Assembly: GCF_025499465.1 (NCBI RefSeq)
Contig: NZ_JAIMCA010000008.1
Location: 33,725 to 97,724 of the forward strand
Source: Allobosea sp. BH3
Lineage (GTDB): Bacteria > Pseudomonadota > Alphaproteobacteria > Rhizobiales > Beijerinckiaceae
Length of the DNA: 64,000 bases
Direction of reading: 5' to 3'
This document shows, in pieces, positions 16,459 to 25,459 of this stretch. The translations under genes and the position numbers were made by a program. The notes beneath the pieces are model-generated. The model saw only the letters and a program-made list of their open reading frames with translations. It searched no databases and had not been told where the DNA came from. Within the stretch, counting starts at the first letter, position 1, and each line of letters begins with the position of its first letter.

Positions 16459-18027
16459 ATGATGTCGCGTTGGACTATCGCTACCGCAGCCGCGGCCCTG
16501 CTCGCAGGCAGCAGCATGGCGCAGGCGCAGACGACCATGAAGGTCGTGATGCATTCGGACGTGAAGATCGTCGATCCGATCTGGACGACCGCCTATATCG
16601 TCCGCAACCACGGCTACATGCTCTACGATACCCTGTTCTCGATGACCGAGAAGGGCGAGATCAAGCCGCAGATGGTCGACACCTTCACGGAGTCGCCCGA
16701 CAAGCTGACCTACAAGTTCACCCTGCGCGACGGCCTGCTCTGGCATGACGGCAAGCCCGTCACCTCCGAGGACTGCATCGCCTCGATCAAGCGCTGGGCG
16801 GCGAAGGACCCGGTCGGCCAGAAGCTGATGACCTTCGTCGACGCGATGACCGCCGACGACGCCAAGAGCTTCACCGTGAAGCTGAAGTCCCCGACCGGCC
16901 TGCTGATCTTCGGCCTGGGCAAGCCCTCGTCCAACGTGCCGTTCATGATGCCGAAGCGCGTGGCGGATACCGATCCCAACACGCAGATCTCGGAATTCAT
17001 CGGCTCCGGCCCGTTCGTGCTCAAGACCGACGAGTGGAAGCCGGGTGACAAGATCGTCTACACCAAGTTCAAGGACTACAAGCCGCGCTCCGAGCCGGCC
17101 GACGGCCTTTCCGGCGGCAAGGTCGTCAAGATCGACCGCATCGAGTGGCTCGCGGTCACCGACCAGCAGCAGGCGGTCAATGCGCTGCTCGCCGGCGAGA
17201 TCGACATGGTCGAGCAGCCGGCCTTCGACCTGATCCCGCTGCTCAAGAGCGACAGCAAGATCAAGCTGTGGAACTACAATCCGCTCGGCCTGCAGTACAC
17301 GATGCGCTTCAACAGCACCCAGCCGCCCTTCGACAATGCGAAGGTGCGCCAGGCGGTGACCTATGCGCTCAACCAGAAGGACTTCCTGGAGGCCACTGTC
17401 GGCAACCCCGACTACTACCAGGAATGCAAGGCGATGTTTGTCTGCGGCTCGCCGCTCGCCACCGAGAAGGGCATGGACGGGCTGCTGCAGTCCAACTTCA
17501 AGAAGTCGCAGGAACTGCTCAAGGAAGCCGGTTATGACGGCAAGCCGATCGTGCTGCTGCATTCGACCGATCTGCAGTCTCTGACCAATCTCGGCCCCGT
17601 CGCCAAGCAGCTGCTGGAGAAGGGCGGCTTCAAGGTCGATATGCAATCCTCCGACTGGCAGACGGTGGTCTCCCGCCGCGTCCGCAAGGACCCGGTGGAC
17701 AAGGGCGGCTGGAACCTGATGCAGACCTCCTGGGTCTCGGCCGACATCCTGAACCCGGTCATGGCCGGCTTCTTCAACGCGAGTTGCGACAAGGCGGGCT
17801 TCGGCTGGCCCTGCGACGAGAAGATGGAGAAGCTGCGCGACGACTTCGCCCGCGAGCCCGACCCGGCGAAGCAGAAGGCGATCGCCGAGGCGGTGCAGGT
17901 GCGCTGGGCCGAGTCGCCGACCCATGTCCATCTCGGCCAGTACAACGTGCCGATCGCCGCGCGCTCCAACATCACCGGCATCCTGACGGCGCCGGCCCCG
18001 GTGTTCTGGAACGTCGAGAAGAAGTGA
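16459..18027 (+). CDS. ABC transporter substrate-binding protein, dipeptide/oligopeptide type (SBP_bac_5)
   Basis: A 522-residue periplasmic receptor. Residues 1-24 are a signal peptide (MMSRWTIATAAAALLAGSSM, cleavage near AQAQ). The mature protein has family 5 features: FTLRDGLLWHDGKPVTSEDC, VKLKSPTGLLIFGLGKPSS, the conserved FNSTQPPFDNAKVRQAVTYA region and KELLKEAGYDGK-like repeats. It captures peptides or related solutes for the permease and ATPase genes that follow. ATG at 16459 lies downstream of GAGGGGAG; an upstream start at 16399 is less likely because it would put about 20 charged residues before the signal. A pair of strong hairpins separates it from the permease. Confidence 0.92.
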   Translation: MMSRWTIATAAAALLAGSSMAQAQTTMKVVMHSDVKIVDPIWTTAYIVRNHGYMLYDTLFSMTEKGEIKPQMVDTFTESPDKLTYKFTLRDGLLWHDGKPVTSEDCIASIKRWAAKDPVGQKLMTFVDAMTADDAKSFTVKLKSPTGLLIFGLGKPSSNVPFMMPKRVADTDPNTQISEFIGSGPFVLKTDEWKPGDKIVYTKFKDYKPRSEPADGLSGGKVVKIDRIEWLAVTDQQQAVNALLAGEIDMVEQPAFDLIPLLKSDSKIKLWNYNPLGLQYTMRFNSTQPPFDNAKVRQAVTYALNQKDFLEATVGNPDYYQECKAMFVCGSPLATEKGMDGLLQSNFKKSQELLKEAGYDGKPIVLLHSTDLQSLTNLGPVAKQLLEKGGFKVDMQSSDWQTVVSRRVRKDPVDKGGWNLMQTSWVSADILNPVMAGFFNASCDKAGFGWPCDEKMEKLRDDFAREPDPAKQKAIAEAVQVRWAESPTHVHLGQYNVPIAARSNITGILTAPAPVFWNVEKK

Positions 18028-18034
18028 GGCGGCT

Positions 18035-18094
18035 GAGGCCGCCCGCGGGCGGCCTCGCAGGCTCGACCCGGCTCTCTGCAAAGAGAGAGCCGGG
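18035..18094 (+). terminator. two intercistronic hairpins between binding-protein and permease genes
   Basis: A 22-bp perfect palindrome at 18035-18056 (each arm GAGGCCGCCCG) is followed by an 11-bp stem at 18067-18094 (CCCGGCTCTCT with its exact complement, loop of six). Such structures between a binding protein and its permeases usually protect the upstream mRNA or partly terminate, giving an excess of the receptor. Function here is inferred. Confidence 0.65.
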
Positions 18095-18126
18095 CGGCCC
18101 AACGACATCACAATAAAGGACGCCTG

Positions 18127-19068
18127 ATGCTCGGCTACATCCTGAGGCGCCTCATCTCGGCGATCCCCGTGCTGGTGATCGTCGCGGTGCTGGTGTTCCT
18201 GATGCTGCGTTTCACGCCCGGCGACCCCGCCGCCGTGATCGCCGGTGATAACGCGACCTCCGAGCAGATCGCGCTGATCCGCAACCGGCTGGGCCTCGAC
18301 CAGCCGATCCTCACCCAGTTCACGATCTGGGCCGGCAACCTGCTGACCGGCAATCTCGGCGAGAGCTTCTTCTTCAAGAAGACGATCGTCGAGCTGATCT
18401 CGAGCCGGATCGAGCCGACATTGTCGCTCGCCTTCGCTACCATGCTGATCGCGATCTGCGTGGCGATCCCGCTCGGCGTGCTCGCCGCCTATAAGCACGG
18501 CTCCTGGATCGACCGCGTCGTGATGGGCTTCTCCGTGCTCGGCTTCTCGGTGCCGGTCTTCGTCATCGGCTACCTGATGATCTATCTCTTCGCGATCACG
18601 CTCGGCTGGTTCCCTGTGCAGGGCTACCAGCCGCTTTCGCAGGGTTTCGCCGGCTATGCACAGCGGCTGGTGCTGCCGGCGCTGACACTCTCCGTCATCT
18701 ACATCGCGCTGATCGCCCGCATGACCCGCGCCAGCGTGCTCGAGGTGTTGAACGAGGACTATATCCGCACCGCCCGCGCCAAGGGGCAGGTGGAACGGAA
18801 GATCCTGTTCCGCCACGCGCTCAAGAATGCGGCCGTGCCAATCGTCACCGTCGTCGGCATCGGCATCGCCCTGCTGATCGGCGGGGTGGTCGTGACGGAG
18901 AGCGTCTTCGCGATCCCCGGCCTCGGGCGCCTCACCGTCGATGCCGTGCTGGCGCGCGACTATCCCACCATCCAGGCCGTGATCCTGCTGTTCTCCGGCG
19001 TCTATGTCGGCATCAACCTGCTGATCGACCTCGCCTACAGCCTGTTCGATCCGAGGATCAGATATTGA
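18127..19068 (+). CDS. ABC transporter permease, DppB-like
   Basis: A 313-residue inner-membrane permease with about six membrane segments. The N-terminus MLGYILRRLISAIPVLVIVA with VFLMLRFTPGDPA is characteristic of DppB/OppB proteins. The cytoplasmic coupling loop is visible as RTARAKGQVERKILFRHALKNA, which contacts the ATPase. It pairs with the next gene, whose TTG start overlaps this stop codon by four bases. Substrate type follows the preceding peptide-binding receptor. Confidence 0.94.
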   Translation: MLGYILRRLISAIPVLVIVAVLVFLMLRFTPGDPAAVIAGDNATSEQIALIRNRLGLDQPILTQFTIWAGNLLTGNLGESFFFKKTIVELISSRIEPTLSLAFATMLIAICVAIPLGVLAAYKHGSWIDRVVMGFSVLGFSVPVFVIGYLMIYLFAITLGWFPVQGYQPLSQGFAGYAQRLVLPALTLSVIYIALIARMTRASVLEVLNEDYIRTARAKGQVERKILFRHALKNAAVPIVTVVGIGIALLIGGVVVTESVFAIPGLGRLTVDAVLARDYPTIQAVILLFSGVYVGINLLIDLAYSLFDPRIRY

Positions 19069-19991
19069 GCGCCGAACCGACCATTCTCGCACCCGTTGCC
19101 GCCGAGCCGCCGGCCTCGCGCCGCCGCCTCTTCGGCCGGCTGCTGACCAACCCTTCGGTTGCCATCGGCGGCTTCGTGCTGATCGTCATGGCTGTGATCG
19201 GGCTTCTCGCCCCCGTGCTGGGGACGCTCGATCCGACCGCGATCAACCCGAGCACGCGCAACCGCGTGCCCGGATTCGAGCGCACCATCCGCGCCGATGA
19301 CGGCTCGAACTCCACATTCAAGCACCGGATGGGCACGGATTCGCTCGGTCGCGATGTTTTCAGCCGCGTCGTGTACGGGGCGCGCATCTCGCTGGTGATC
19401 GCGATGACCGTGGCGCTGGCGAGCGTCGCCATCGGCCTCGTGATCGGGCTCGTCGCCGGCTATGTGCGCTGGCTCGACGGGCCGATCATGCGAGTCATGG
19501 ACGGGCTGATGGCGATACCGGGCATCCTGCTCGCCATCGCCGTGGTCTCGCTGTTCCGGGCGGGGCTGGCGGCAGTGGTCGTCGCGATCATCGTGCCGGA
19601 GATTCCACGCGTCGTGCGCCTCGTGCGCTCCGTCGTGCTGTCGGTGCGTGAGGAGCCTTATGTCGAGGCCGCCATCATGGCCGGCACCCGCGTGCCCCTG
19701 CTGATGGCGCGCCATATCCTGCCCAACACGGTCGCGCCGCTGATCGTGCAGGGCACCTTCATCGCCGCCTCGGCCATTCTCGTCGAAGCGATCCTCTCCT
19801 TCCTCGGCATCGGCATCCCGCCCGAGACGCCGAGCTGGGGCAACATCATGGCCGAGGGCCGCAACCTCTTCCGCGTCTTCCCGCACAACATCCTCTATCC
19901 CGGCGTCTTCCTGGGGCTGACGGTGCTGGCGGTGAACATGCTGGGCGATGGCCTGCGCGACACGCTCGACCCGAAGATGGCCGGCCGATGA
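19065..19991 (+). CDS. ABC transporter permease, DppC-like
   Basis: A 308-residue permease partner of DppB type: N-terminal cytoplasmic stretch, a first membrane segment (VAIGGFVLIVMAVIGLLAPV), then the GTDSLGRDVFSRVVYGARISL signature typical of DppC. The coupling loop is EEPYVEAAIMAGTRVPLLMA. The start codon is TTG at 19065 overlapping the upstream stop (TTGA), which indicates translational coupling. It overlaps the following ATPase gene by four bases (ATGA). Confidence 0.94.
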   Translation: MSAEPTILAPVAAEPPASRRRLFGRLLTNPSVAIGGFVLIVMAVIGLLAPVLGTLDPTAINPSTRNRVPGFERTIRADDGSNSTFKHRMGTDSLGRDVFSRVVYGARISLVIAMTVALASVAIGLVIGLVAGYVRWLDGPIMRVMDGLMAIPGILLAIAVVSLFRAGLAAVVVAIIVPEIPRVVRLVRSVVLSVREEPYVEAAIMAGTRVPLLMARHILPNTVAPLIVQGTFIAASAILVEAILSFLGIGIPPETPSWGNIMAEGRNLFRVFPHNILYPGVFLGLTVLAVNMLGDGLRDTLDPKMAGR

Positions 19992-21625
19992 ACGACGCTT
20001 CCACTCCCGAAACACCCACTCCAGTCCTGGAAATCTCCGGGCTCTCCATCGCCCTGCCGGGCGGCGGCGACCGGGCGCGCGCGGTCGACAACGTCTCCTT
20101 TTCGGTGGGCGCGGGCGAGATCGTCTGTGTCGTCGGCGAATCCGGCTCCGGCAAGTCGGTCACCGCTTTTTCGGTGATGGGTCTGCTGGCCAAGGTGCTG
20201 AAGCCCGTCGCCGGCGAGATCAAGCTGGAGGGCGAGAACGTTCTCGCCGCCACACCCCAGAGGCTCAGGGCGCTGCGCGGCGACCGCATGGCGATGATCT
20301 TCCAGGAGCCGATGACGGCGCTCAACCCGGTGCTGACCATCGGCGACCAGATCGACGAGGTGTTGCGCATCCATACCGAGCTCGGGCCGGCGGAGCGCCG
20401 CGCCAAGGTGCTCGGCATCCTGGAGGCGATGCGACTGCCGGACCCGGAGCGCATTCACGCCTCCTATCCGCACCAGCTCTCGGGCGGGCAACGACAGCGC
20501 GTGATGATCGCGGCGGCGCTCATCCTCGATCCGGCGCTGCTGATCGCCGACGAGCCGACGACCGCGCTCGACGTCACGACCCAGGCGCAGATCCTCAAGC
20601 TCATCAAGGAGATGCAGGAGCGGCGCGGCACCGGCGTGCTCTTCATCACCCATGATTTCGGCGTCGTCAGCGAGATCGCCGACCGGGTGGTGGTGATGGA
20701 GAAGGGCAGGGTGGTCGAGCAGGGGCCGGCCGAGCAGATCCTGAAACGGCCGCAGCATCCCTACACCCGCATGCTGATCGCCGCCGTGCCAAGCCTGAAG
20801 CCGGCGGTGCGGCCGGAGCCGACCGGGACGCTCGCGCTGGAAACAGCCGGGCTTGGCAAGACCTATCGTTCGGGCGGGCTGTTCAAGAAGGACCGCGTGG
20901 TGCGCGCGGCGACCGATGTCGCGATCCGGGTGCGGCGCGGCGAGACGGTGGGGATCGTCGGCGAGTCCGGCTCCGGCAAGACCACGGTGGCGCGCTGCGT
21001 CGCCCGGCTGATGGCGCCGAGCGAGGGGCAGATCATGGTGTCGGACATCGACATCGCACAGATGCCCGAGCGCAGGCTCAGGCCCTATCGCCGCAAGATC
21101 CAGGTCGTATTCCAGGATCCGTTCCGTTCGCTCAACCCGCGCCGGACCGTCGGCCAGTCGATCGTCGAGGGGCCGGTCAATTTCGGGCTGACGCCCGCCG
21201 CTGCCCTGGTGCGGGCGCGCGAGTTGATGACCTTGGTGGGGCTGCAGCCAGACGCGCTGGAGCGCTATCCGCACCAGTTCTCCGGCGGCCAGCGCCAGCG
21301 CATCGCGATTGCGCGCGCGCTCGCCATGGAGCCGGAGATTCTGATCGCGGACGAGGCCGTCTCGGCACTCGACGTCTCTGTGCAGAAGCAGGTGCTCGCC
21401 CTGCTCGACGACGTGCAGAAGCGTTTCGACCTCGCCATCCTGTTCATCACCCATGATCTGCGCGTCGCGGCGCAGATCTGCGACCGCGTCGTGGTGATGG
21501 AAAAGGGGCAGGTGGTCGAGCAGGGCGTCACGTCCGAGGTGTTCTCGGCGCCTGCCCATCCCTATACGCGCAGCCTGATCGAAGCCGCGCCGGGGCGGGA
21601 TTTCGCGACGGGCGAGGGTGGCTAG
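19988..21625 (+). CDS. ABC transporter ATP-binding protein with two fused ATPase domains (DppD-DppF type)
   Basis: A 545-residue protein with two nucleotide-binding domains in one chain. The first has Walker A GESGSGKS, signature LSGGQRQRVMIAAAL and Walker B LLIADEPTTALD. The second has GESGSGKTT, FSGGQRQRIAIARAL and ILIADEAVSALD, where Ala replaces the usual Pro after DE. Each is followed by an oligopeptide-type tail (QHPYTRMLIAAVPSL and AHPYTRSLIEAAPG). It powers the peptide importer formed with the two preceding permeases. Fusion of the two ATPases is common in rhizobia. It is the last gene of the run; a palindromic repeat follows. Confidence 0.94.
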   Translation: MNDASTPETPTPVLEISGLSIALPGGGDRARAVDNVSFSVGAGEIVCVVGESGSGKSVTAFSVMGLLAKVLKPVAGEIKLEGENVLAATPQRLRALRGDRMAMIFQEPMTALNPVLTIGDQIDEVLRIHTELGPAERRAKVLGILEAMRLPDPERIHASYPHQLSGGQRQRVMIAAALILDPALLIADEPTTALDVTTQAQILKLIKEMQERRGTGVLFITHDFGVVSEIADRVVVMEKGRVVEQGPAEQILKRPQHPYTRMLIAAVPSLKPAVRPEPTGTLALETAGLGKTYRSGGLFKKDRVVRAATDVAIRVRRGETVGIVGESGSGKTTVARCVARLMAPSEGQIMVSDIDIAQMPERRLRPYRRKIQVVFQDPFRSLNPRRTVGQSIVEGPVNFGLTPAAALVRARELMTLVGLQPDALERYPHQFSGGQRQRIAIARALAMEPEILIADEAVSALDVSVQKQVLALLDDVQKRFDLAILFITHDLRVAAQICDRVVVMEKGQVVEQGVTSEVFSAPAHPYTRSLIEAAPGRDFATGEGG

Positions 21626-21631
21626 CGCTCC

Positions 21632-21722
21632 GTCATGGTCGGGCTTGTCCCGGCCATCCACGTCTCCGCTGGTCGAGCGTCGCGTTCAAGACGTGGATGC
21701 TCGCCACAAGGGCGAGCATGAC
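21632..21722. repeat. dispersed palindromic repeat (GTCATG..GGGCTTGTCCCGG type) at a convergent junction
   Basis: The arm GTCATGGTCGGGCTTGTCCC extending through ATCCACGTCT at 21665 is matched in inverted form by AGACGTGGAT through GCATGAC at 21722, with partial mismatches in the middle. The arm core (GGGCTTG.CCC) is shared with the repeats at 29489-29569 and 40942-41032. Position between tail-to-tail genes suits a bidirectional terminator. Confidence 0.72.
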
Positions 21723-21747
21723 GCAAGCGGGAACTGCGTCGGGGCGC

Positions 21748-24099
21748 TCAAGCCCGCCCGTGAATGAGCCTCCAGATCGCCAGCGGGGTCGCCGGCATGT
21801 CGACATGCTTCACGCCATAGGGCGAAAGCGCGTCGACGATCGCGTTCATCACCGAGGGCAGGGAGCCTGCGCATCCGGCCTCGCCGCAGCCCTTGGCGCC
21901 GAGCCGGTTGGTCTTGGCCGGGACGCCCTGGCTGGCGAAGGAGAAGAACGGCACGTCGTTGGCGCGCGGCATGGCGTAGTCCATGTAGGAACCGGTCATG
22001 AGCTGGCCGGAGTCGTCATAGGTCGTCATCTCGTAGATCGCCTGGCCAATGCCCTGCACGACCCCGCCATGGAGCTGCCCCTCGACGATCATCGGGTTCA
22101 CCACCGTGCCGAAGTCGTTGACCATGATGTAGCTGGCGATCTCGATGCGGCCCGTATCAGGATCGATCTCGACTTCGGCAATGTGGCAGCCATTCGGATA
22201 GGCTGACGGCGCGGCCTTGAAGACGTGGTCGACATCGAGCGTGCGGGGCAAATCCTCGGGCAGGGACGGGGCGGTCCGCAGCCTGGCGGCGATCTCCATG
22301 ACGCCTATCGAGCGGTCGGTGCCCGCAATCGCGAAGCGGCCCTTGGCGAACTCGATGTCGGCGACACCCGCTTCGAGGAAATGGGCGGCGAGCAGCTTGC
22401 CCTTCTCGATGACGAGGTCGCTCGCCTCCAGGATCGCCGAGCCGCTCGCCATGATCGACTTGGAGCCGCCCGTGCCGCCGCCGGCGATCAGGCGGTCGCT
22501 GTCGCCCTGCACGAGGCGGATCTTGTCGAAGGGCACGCCGAGCGCACTGGTCAGCACCTGTGCGAAGGGCGTCCAGTGACCCTGCCCGTAGTCGAGCGTG
22601 CCGGTAACGATGGTCACGGTGCCGTCCGGCTCGAAATGGATGCCGCCCATCTCGTTGCTCGGGGGCGCGGTGACCTCCAGATAGCAGCCGATGCCGCGGC
22701 CGCGCAGCTTGCCGGCCTTCCGGCTCTGGCGCAGGCGGGCCTTGTAGCCCTTCCAGTCCGCCGTCTCGAGCGCCTGGGCGACGAGGGCCGGGAAATCGCC
22801 GCTATCGTAGACCGTTCCGACCGGCGTGGCCCAGGGTAGCTTCTCCGATGGGACCAGGTTGCGCTGCCGCAGCACGGCCTGGTCGATCCCCATCTCGGTG
22901 GCGGCGGCATCGATCAGCCGCTCCATGAAATAGTTGCCCTCGGGGCGGCCGGCGCCGCGATAGGCCGCGATCGGCACGGTATTGGTGACGACGCATTTGG
23001 TCTGCACCTCGACCAGCGGCGTCCGGTACATGCCGACGCTGTTCTTGCCGATGTTGAGCGTCGCCATCATCGGCCCGACCGGCGAGAGATAGGCGCCGAG
23101 ATTGCCGATGCCGCTGAAGCGCGTCGCCAAGAAGCGGCCGCGCGCATCGAGCGCAAGCTCGGCGTCGAAGACCATATCGCGCCCATGATGGTCCGAGACG
23201 AAGCTCTCGGAGCGCAGGTCGGTCCATTTCACCGGCTTCTTGAGCAGGCGGGCGGCGTGCAGCAGCACGACATATTCCGGGAACACCGCCGACTTCATGC
23301 CGAAGGAGCCGCCGACATGACCCGTGAGCAGATGCATCCGGTTTGCGGGCACGCCCATCGCCGAAGCGAGGTTGTTGCGCATGCCGAAGGCCCCCTGGCT
23401 CGGGGCGCGCAGCACATAGCGCTTGGCCTTGCCGTCATAGCTCGCGATGGCGGAACGCGGCTCGATCGGGTTCACGATGATGCGGTTGTTGACGATCCGC
23501 AGCCTGGTGACATGCGCCGCATCGGCGAAGGCGGCGGCGACCTTGCCGGCATCGCCGAAATGGAAGTCGCAGATCAGGTTGCCCGGCACGTCGTCATAGA
23601 GCTGCGGCGCATCGCCCGCGAGCGCCTGCTCTCCCGAGGTGATGGCGGGCAGGACGTCGATATCGAGGAAGACGGCCTCGGCGGCGTCGCGCGCCTGCAC
23701 GGCCGTACGGGCCACGACCATGGCCACCGGATCGCCGACGAAGCGGACCTTACCGGCCGCCAGAGCCTTGCGGACCGGCCGCTTCATCGGCGTGCCATCG
23801 CGGTTGGGAACGTCCACGACGCATTTCAGGGTGTCGTAGCCCTGACCTTCCAGATCTTCGGCCGTATAGACCGCGACGACGCCCTTCATGGCTTTCGCCG
23901 TCTCGACATCGATGCCCTTGATGACGCCATGCGCATGCGGGCTGCGGACGAAGGCCGCGTAGAGCTGCCCCTCGACGGAGAGGTCGTCGGTGTAGCGGCC
24001 GTCACCCTGCACCAGGGTCGCATCCTCGTTGCGGAGGACCGGCTGGCCGATTCCGAAATCCGGCGTGGAAAGCTCGGACGGGGAGGTGCGCATGTTCAT
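21748..24099 (-). CDS. xanthine dehydrogenase/CO dehydrogenase family molybdopterin-binding subunit
   Basis: A 783-residue large subunit of the molybdenum hydroxylase family. The N-terminal alpha/beta hammerhead domain (to about residue 140) is followed by molybdopterin-binding segments: LLTGHVGGSFGMKS, AYRGAGRPEGNYFMERL, GTLDYGQGHWTPFAQVL, GGTGGSKSIMASG and the C-terminal GAKGCGEAGCAG, whose Glu is the catalytic base of the family. Enzymes of this type need a 2Fe-2S subunit and usually an FAD subunit; neither is encoded in the window, so this is an orphan copy that must borrow partners or be encoded apart from them. Start is ATG 24099 or 24093. The substrate (an aldehyde, purine or other heterocycle) is not determinable. 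Confidence 0.9.
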   Translation of the reverse strand: MNMRTSPSELSTPDFGIGQPVLRNEDATLVQGDGRYTDDLSVEGQLYAAFVRSPHAHGVIKGIDVETAKAMKGVVAVYTAEDLEGQGYDTLKCVVDVPNRDGTPMKRPVRKALAAGKVRFVGDPVAMVVARTAVQARDAAEAVFLDIDVLPAITSGEQALAGDAPQLYDDVPGNLICDFHFGDAGKVAAAFADAAHVTRLRIVNNRIIVNPIEPRSAIASYDGKAKRYVLRAPSQGAFGMRNNLASAMGVPANRMHLLTGHVGGSFGMKSAVFPEYVVLLHAARLLKKPVKWTDLRSESFVSDHHGRDMVFDAELALDARGRFLATRFSGIGNLGAYLSPVGPMMATLNIGKNSVGMYRTPLVEVQTKCVVTNTVPIAAYRGAGRPEGNYFMERLIDAAATEMGIDQAVLRQRNLVPSEKLPWATPVGTVYDSGDFPALVAQALETADWKGYKARLRQSRKAGKLRGRGIGCYLEVTAPPSNEMGGIHFEPDGTVTIVTGTLDYGQGHWTPFAQVLTSALGVPFDKIRLVQGDSDRLIAGGGTGGSKSIMASGSAILEASDLVIEKGKLLAAHFLEAGVADIEFAKGRFAIAGTDRSIGVMEIAARLRTAPSLPEDLPRTLDVDHVFKAAPSAYPNGCHIAEVEIDPDTGRIEIASYIMVNDFGTVVNPMIVEGQLHGGVVQGIGQAIYEMTTYDDSGQLMTGSYMDYAMPRANDVPFFSFASQGVPAKTNRLGAKGCGEAGCAGSLPSVMNAIVDALSPYGVKHVDMPATPLAIWRLIHGRA

Positions 24100-24274
24100 G
24101 GGGATATACCGCGAAGTGAGCCGGAGGCCGATGCCCCGTAGAATAGAACTAAACTGCCCCGAAAAGGCGGCGCCCGCCTTGCAAGGGCCGCATGGGCGCC
24201 ATCCCCGCCAGGCCGGCGAATGGCGCCGAACGCAATGCGCGCTTAGGCGGAATCTGATGATGTCGGGGGGATTT

Positions 24275-24348
24275 TGGAGCGGGTACCGGGAATCGAACCC
24301 GGGTATTCAGCTTGGAAGGCTGCTGCTCTACCATTGAGCTACACCCGC
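24275..24348 (-). tRNA. tRNA-Gly (anticodon TCC)
   Basis: Read on the minus strand it begins GCGGGTGTAGCTCAATGGTA, has the anticodon loop CTTCCAA (anticodon TCC, reads GGA), and the T arm CCGGGTTCGATTCCCGG. It ends TACCCGC-T-CCA with the CCA encoded. Acceptor stem GCGGGTG pairs with TACCCGC, with one G-T wobble. The length is 74 nucleotides including CCA. It lies between the Mo-hydroxylase and proline-racemase genes, all on the minus strand. Confidence 0.97.
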
Positions 24349-24357
24349 ATGGGGGCC

Positions 24358-24386
24358 AAATTCCCCATCGCACCGGCAGGTGTCAA
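24358..24386 (-). promoter_or_regulatory. likely promoter of tRNA-Gly
   Basis: On the minus strand a consensus -35 TTGACA (24381-24386) stands 17 bases before GAATTT (24358-24363), about ten bases from the tRNA 5' end. The -35 match is perfect for the housekeeping sigma factor; the -10 match is weak. Confidence 0.5.
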
Positions 24387-24430
24387 GGGGAGTGCGGCGC
24401 CGGCCCCGGCTTTGTTTGCGCTCTCGTCCC

Positions 24431-25459
24431 TCAGAGCTTCGGCCAGGTATCCGAGAGGCGATAGCCGGCCGGCCAGGGATCGTCGGGGTCGAGCATGAGC
24501 TGGTGCGTGCCGGTGATCCAGGCGCTGCCGGTGATGCGCGGGACGATTGCCGGCGTATCGCCGATCCGGGTCAGGCTCTCGATCTCGCAGTCGAAGCGCG
24601 AGCCGATGATGGAGAGGCCGATGAAGGGTTCGCCGACAGCGAGCTGCCCGCGGGCATGGAGCACGGCCATGCGGGCCGAGCAGCCGGTGCCCGTCGGCGA
24701 GCGGTCGATCTTGCCGGGGCGGATCGCCACCGCATTGCGCCCAGTCAATACGCCGTCGATACGCTCCACCGGGGCGGCGAACTGACAGAAGGAAATATGG
24801 TCCCAGGCCGTGTCGCCGGGATGGGCGAAGCCGAGCTGCTCGTTGGCGGCGCGGGTGATCTTCATGCCGGTCTCGGCGATCTCGCGCGCCTCGTCGGGCG
24901 CGATCTTGAAGCCGAGGCGCGCCGCATCGACGATGACGAAGCTGTCGCCGCCATAGGCGATGTCCACGGTGAGCGTGCCGAGCCCCGCGACCTCGATGGT
25001 CGCATCGAGCTGCGCGGCGAAGGAGGGCACGTTGCGGACGCTGATGGACTGGGCCTTGCCGTTCCGGCAGCTGGCGCGGATCTCGATCAGCCCGGCCGGG
25101 GCCTCCAGCACGATCTCGGTCAGCGGCTCCTGCATCGGCAGGATGCCGGTATCGAGCAGGACGGTCGCGACGCAGATCGAATTGGAGCCGGACATGGGCG
25201 GCGTATCGGCCGGCTCCATGATGATCCAGCCCATCTGCGCGCGCGGGTCCTTGGGCGGCACGAGCAGGTTGACGTGCCGGAAGACCCCGCCGCGCGGCTC
25301 GTTGAGGACGAAGTTGCGCAGCTTCTCGTCGGTGGCGATGAAGCGCGACTGCTCCCAGATCGAGGCGCCCGGCGGCGGCTGCACCCCGCCGACGATGACG
25401 TCCCCGACCTCGCCGGCCGCGTGGCAGCTGACGACATGGATGAGCTTGCTGCTGCGCAT
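24431..25459 (-). CDS. proline racemase family protein with Ser/Thr at the two catalytic positions
   Basis: A 342-residue member of the proline racemase / hydroxyproline epimerase / trans-3-hydroxyproline dehydratase family. The first catalytic site, normally MCGHGTI, reads MSGSNSI (Ser90). The second, normally DRSPCGTGTSA, reads DRSPTGTGCSA (Thr256, with a Cys four residues later at 260). The fold signatures HAAGEVGDVIVGG and RGGVFRHVNLLVPP are intact. Enzymes keeping both cysteines racemise or epimerise; replacement of the second by Thr is known in trans-3-hydroxy-L-proline dehydratases. The Ser/Thr pair seen here makes racemase activity unlikely, and the exact reaction is uncertain. ATG at 25459 gives a normal-length protein. 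No transporter or regulator is directly linked. Confidence 0.87.
   Translation of the reverse strand: MRSSKLIHVVSCHAAGEVGDVIVGGVQPPPGASIWEQSRFIATDEKLRNFVLNEPRGGVFRHVNLLVPPKDPRAQMGWIIMEPADTPPMSGSNSICVATVLLDTGILPMQEPLTEIVLEAPAGLIEIRASCRNGKAQSISVRNVPSFAAQLDATIEVAGLGTLTVDIAYGGDSFVIVDAARLGFKIAPDEAREIAETGMKITRAANEQLGFAHPGDTAWDHISFCQFAAPVERIDGVLTGRNAVAIRPGKIDRSPTGTGCSARMAVLHARGQLAVGEPFIGLSIIGSRFDCEIESLTRIGDTPAIVPRITGSAWITGTHQLMLDPDDPWPAGYRLSDTWPKL

Noticed and set aside
16414..19092. Open frame of 892 codons on the minus strand opposite the ABC binding protein and permease genes
   Set aside because: It is antisense to three well-supported genes, is extremely rich in Arg, Asp, His and Gly, has no recognisable domain, and is the expected by-product of high-GC codon use.
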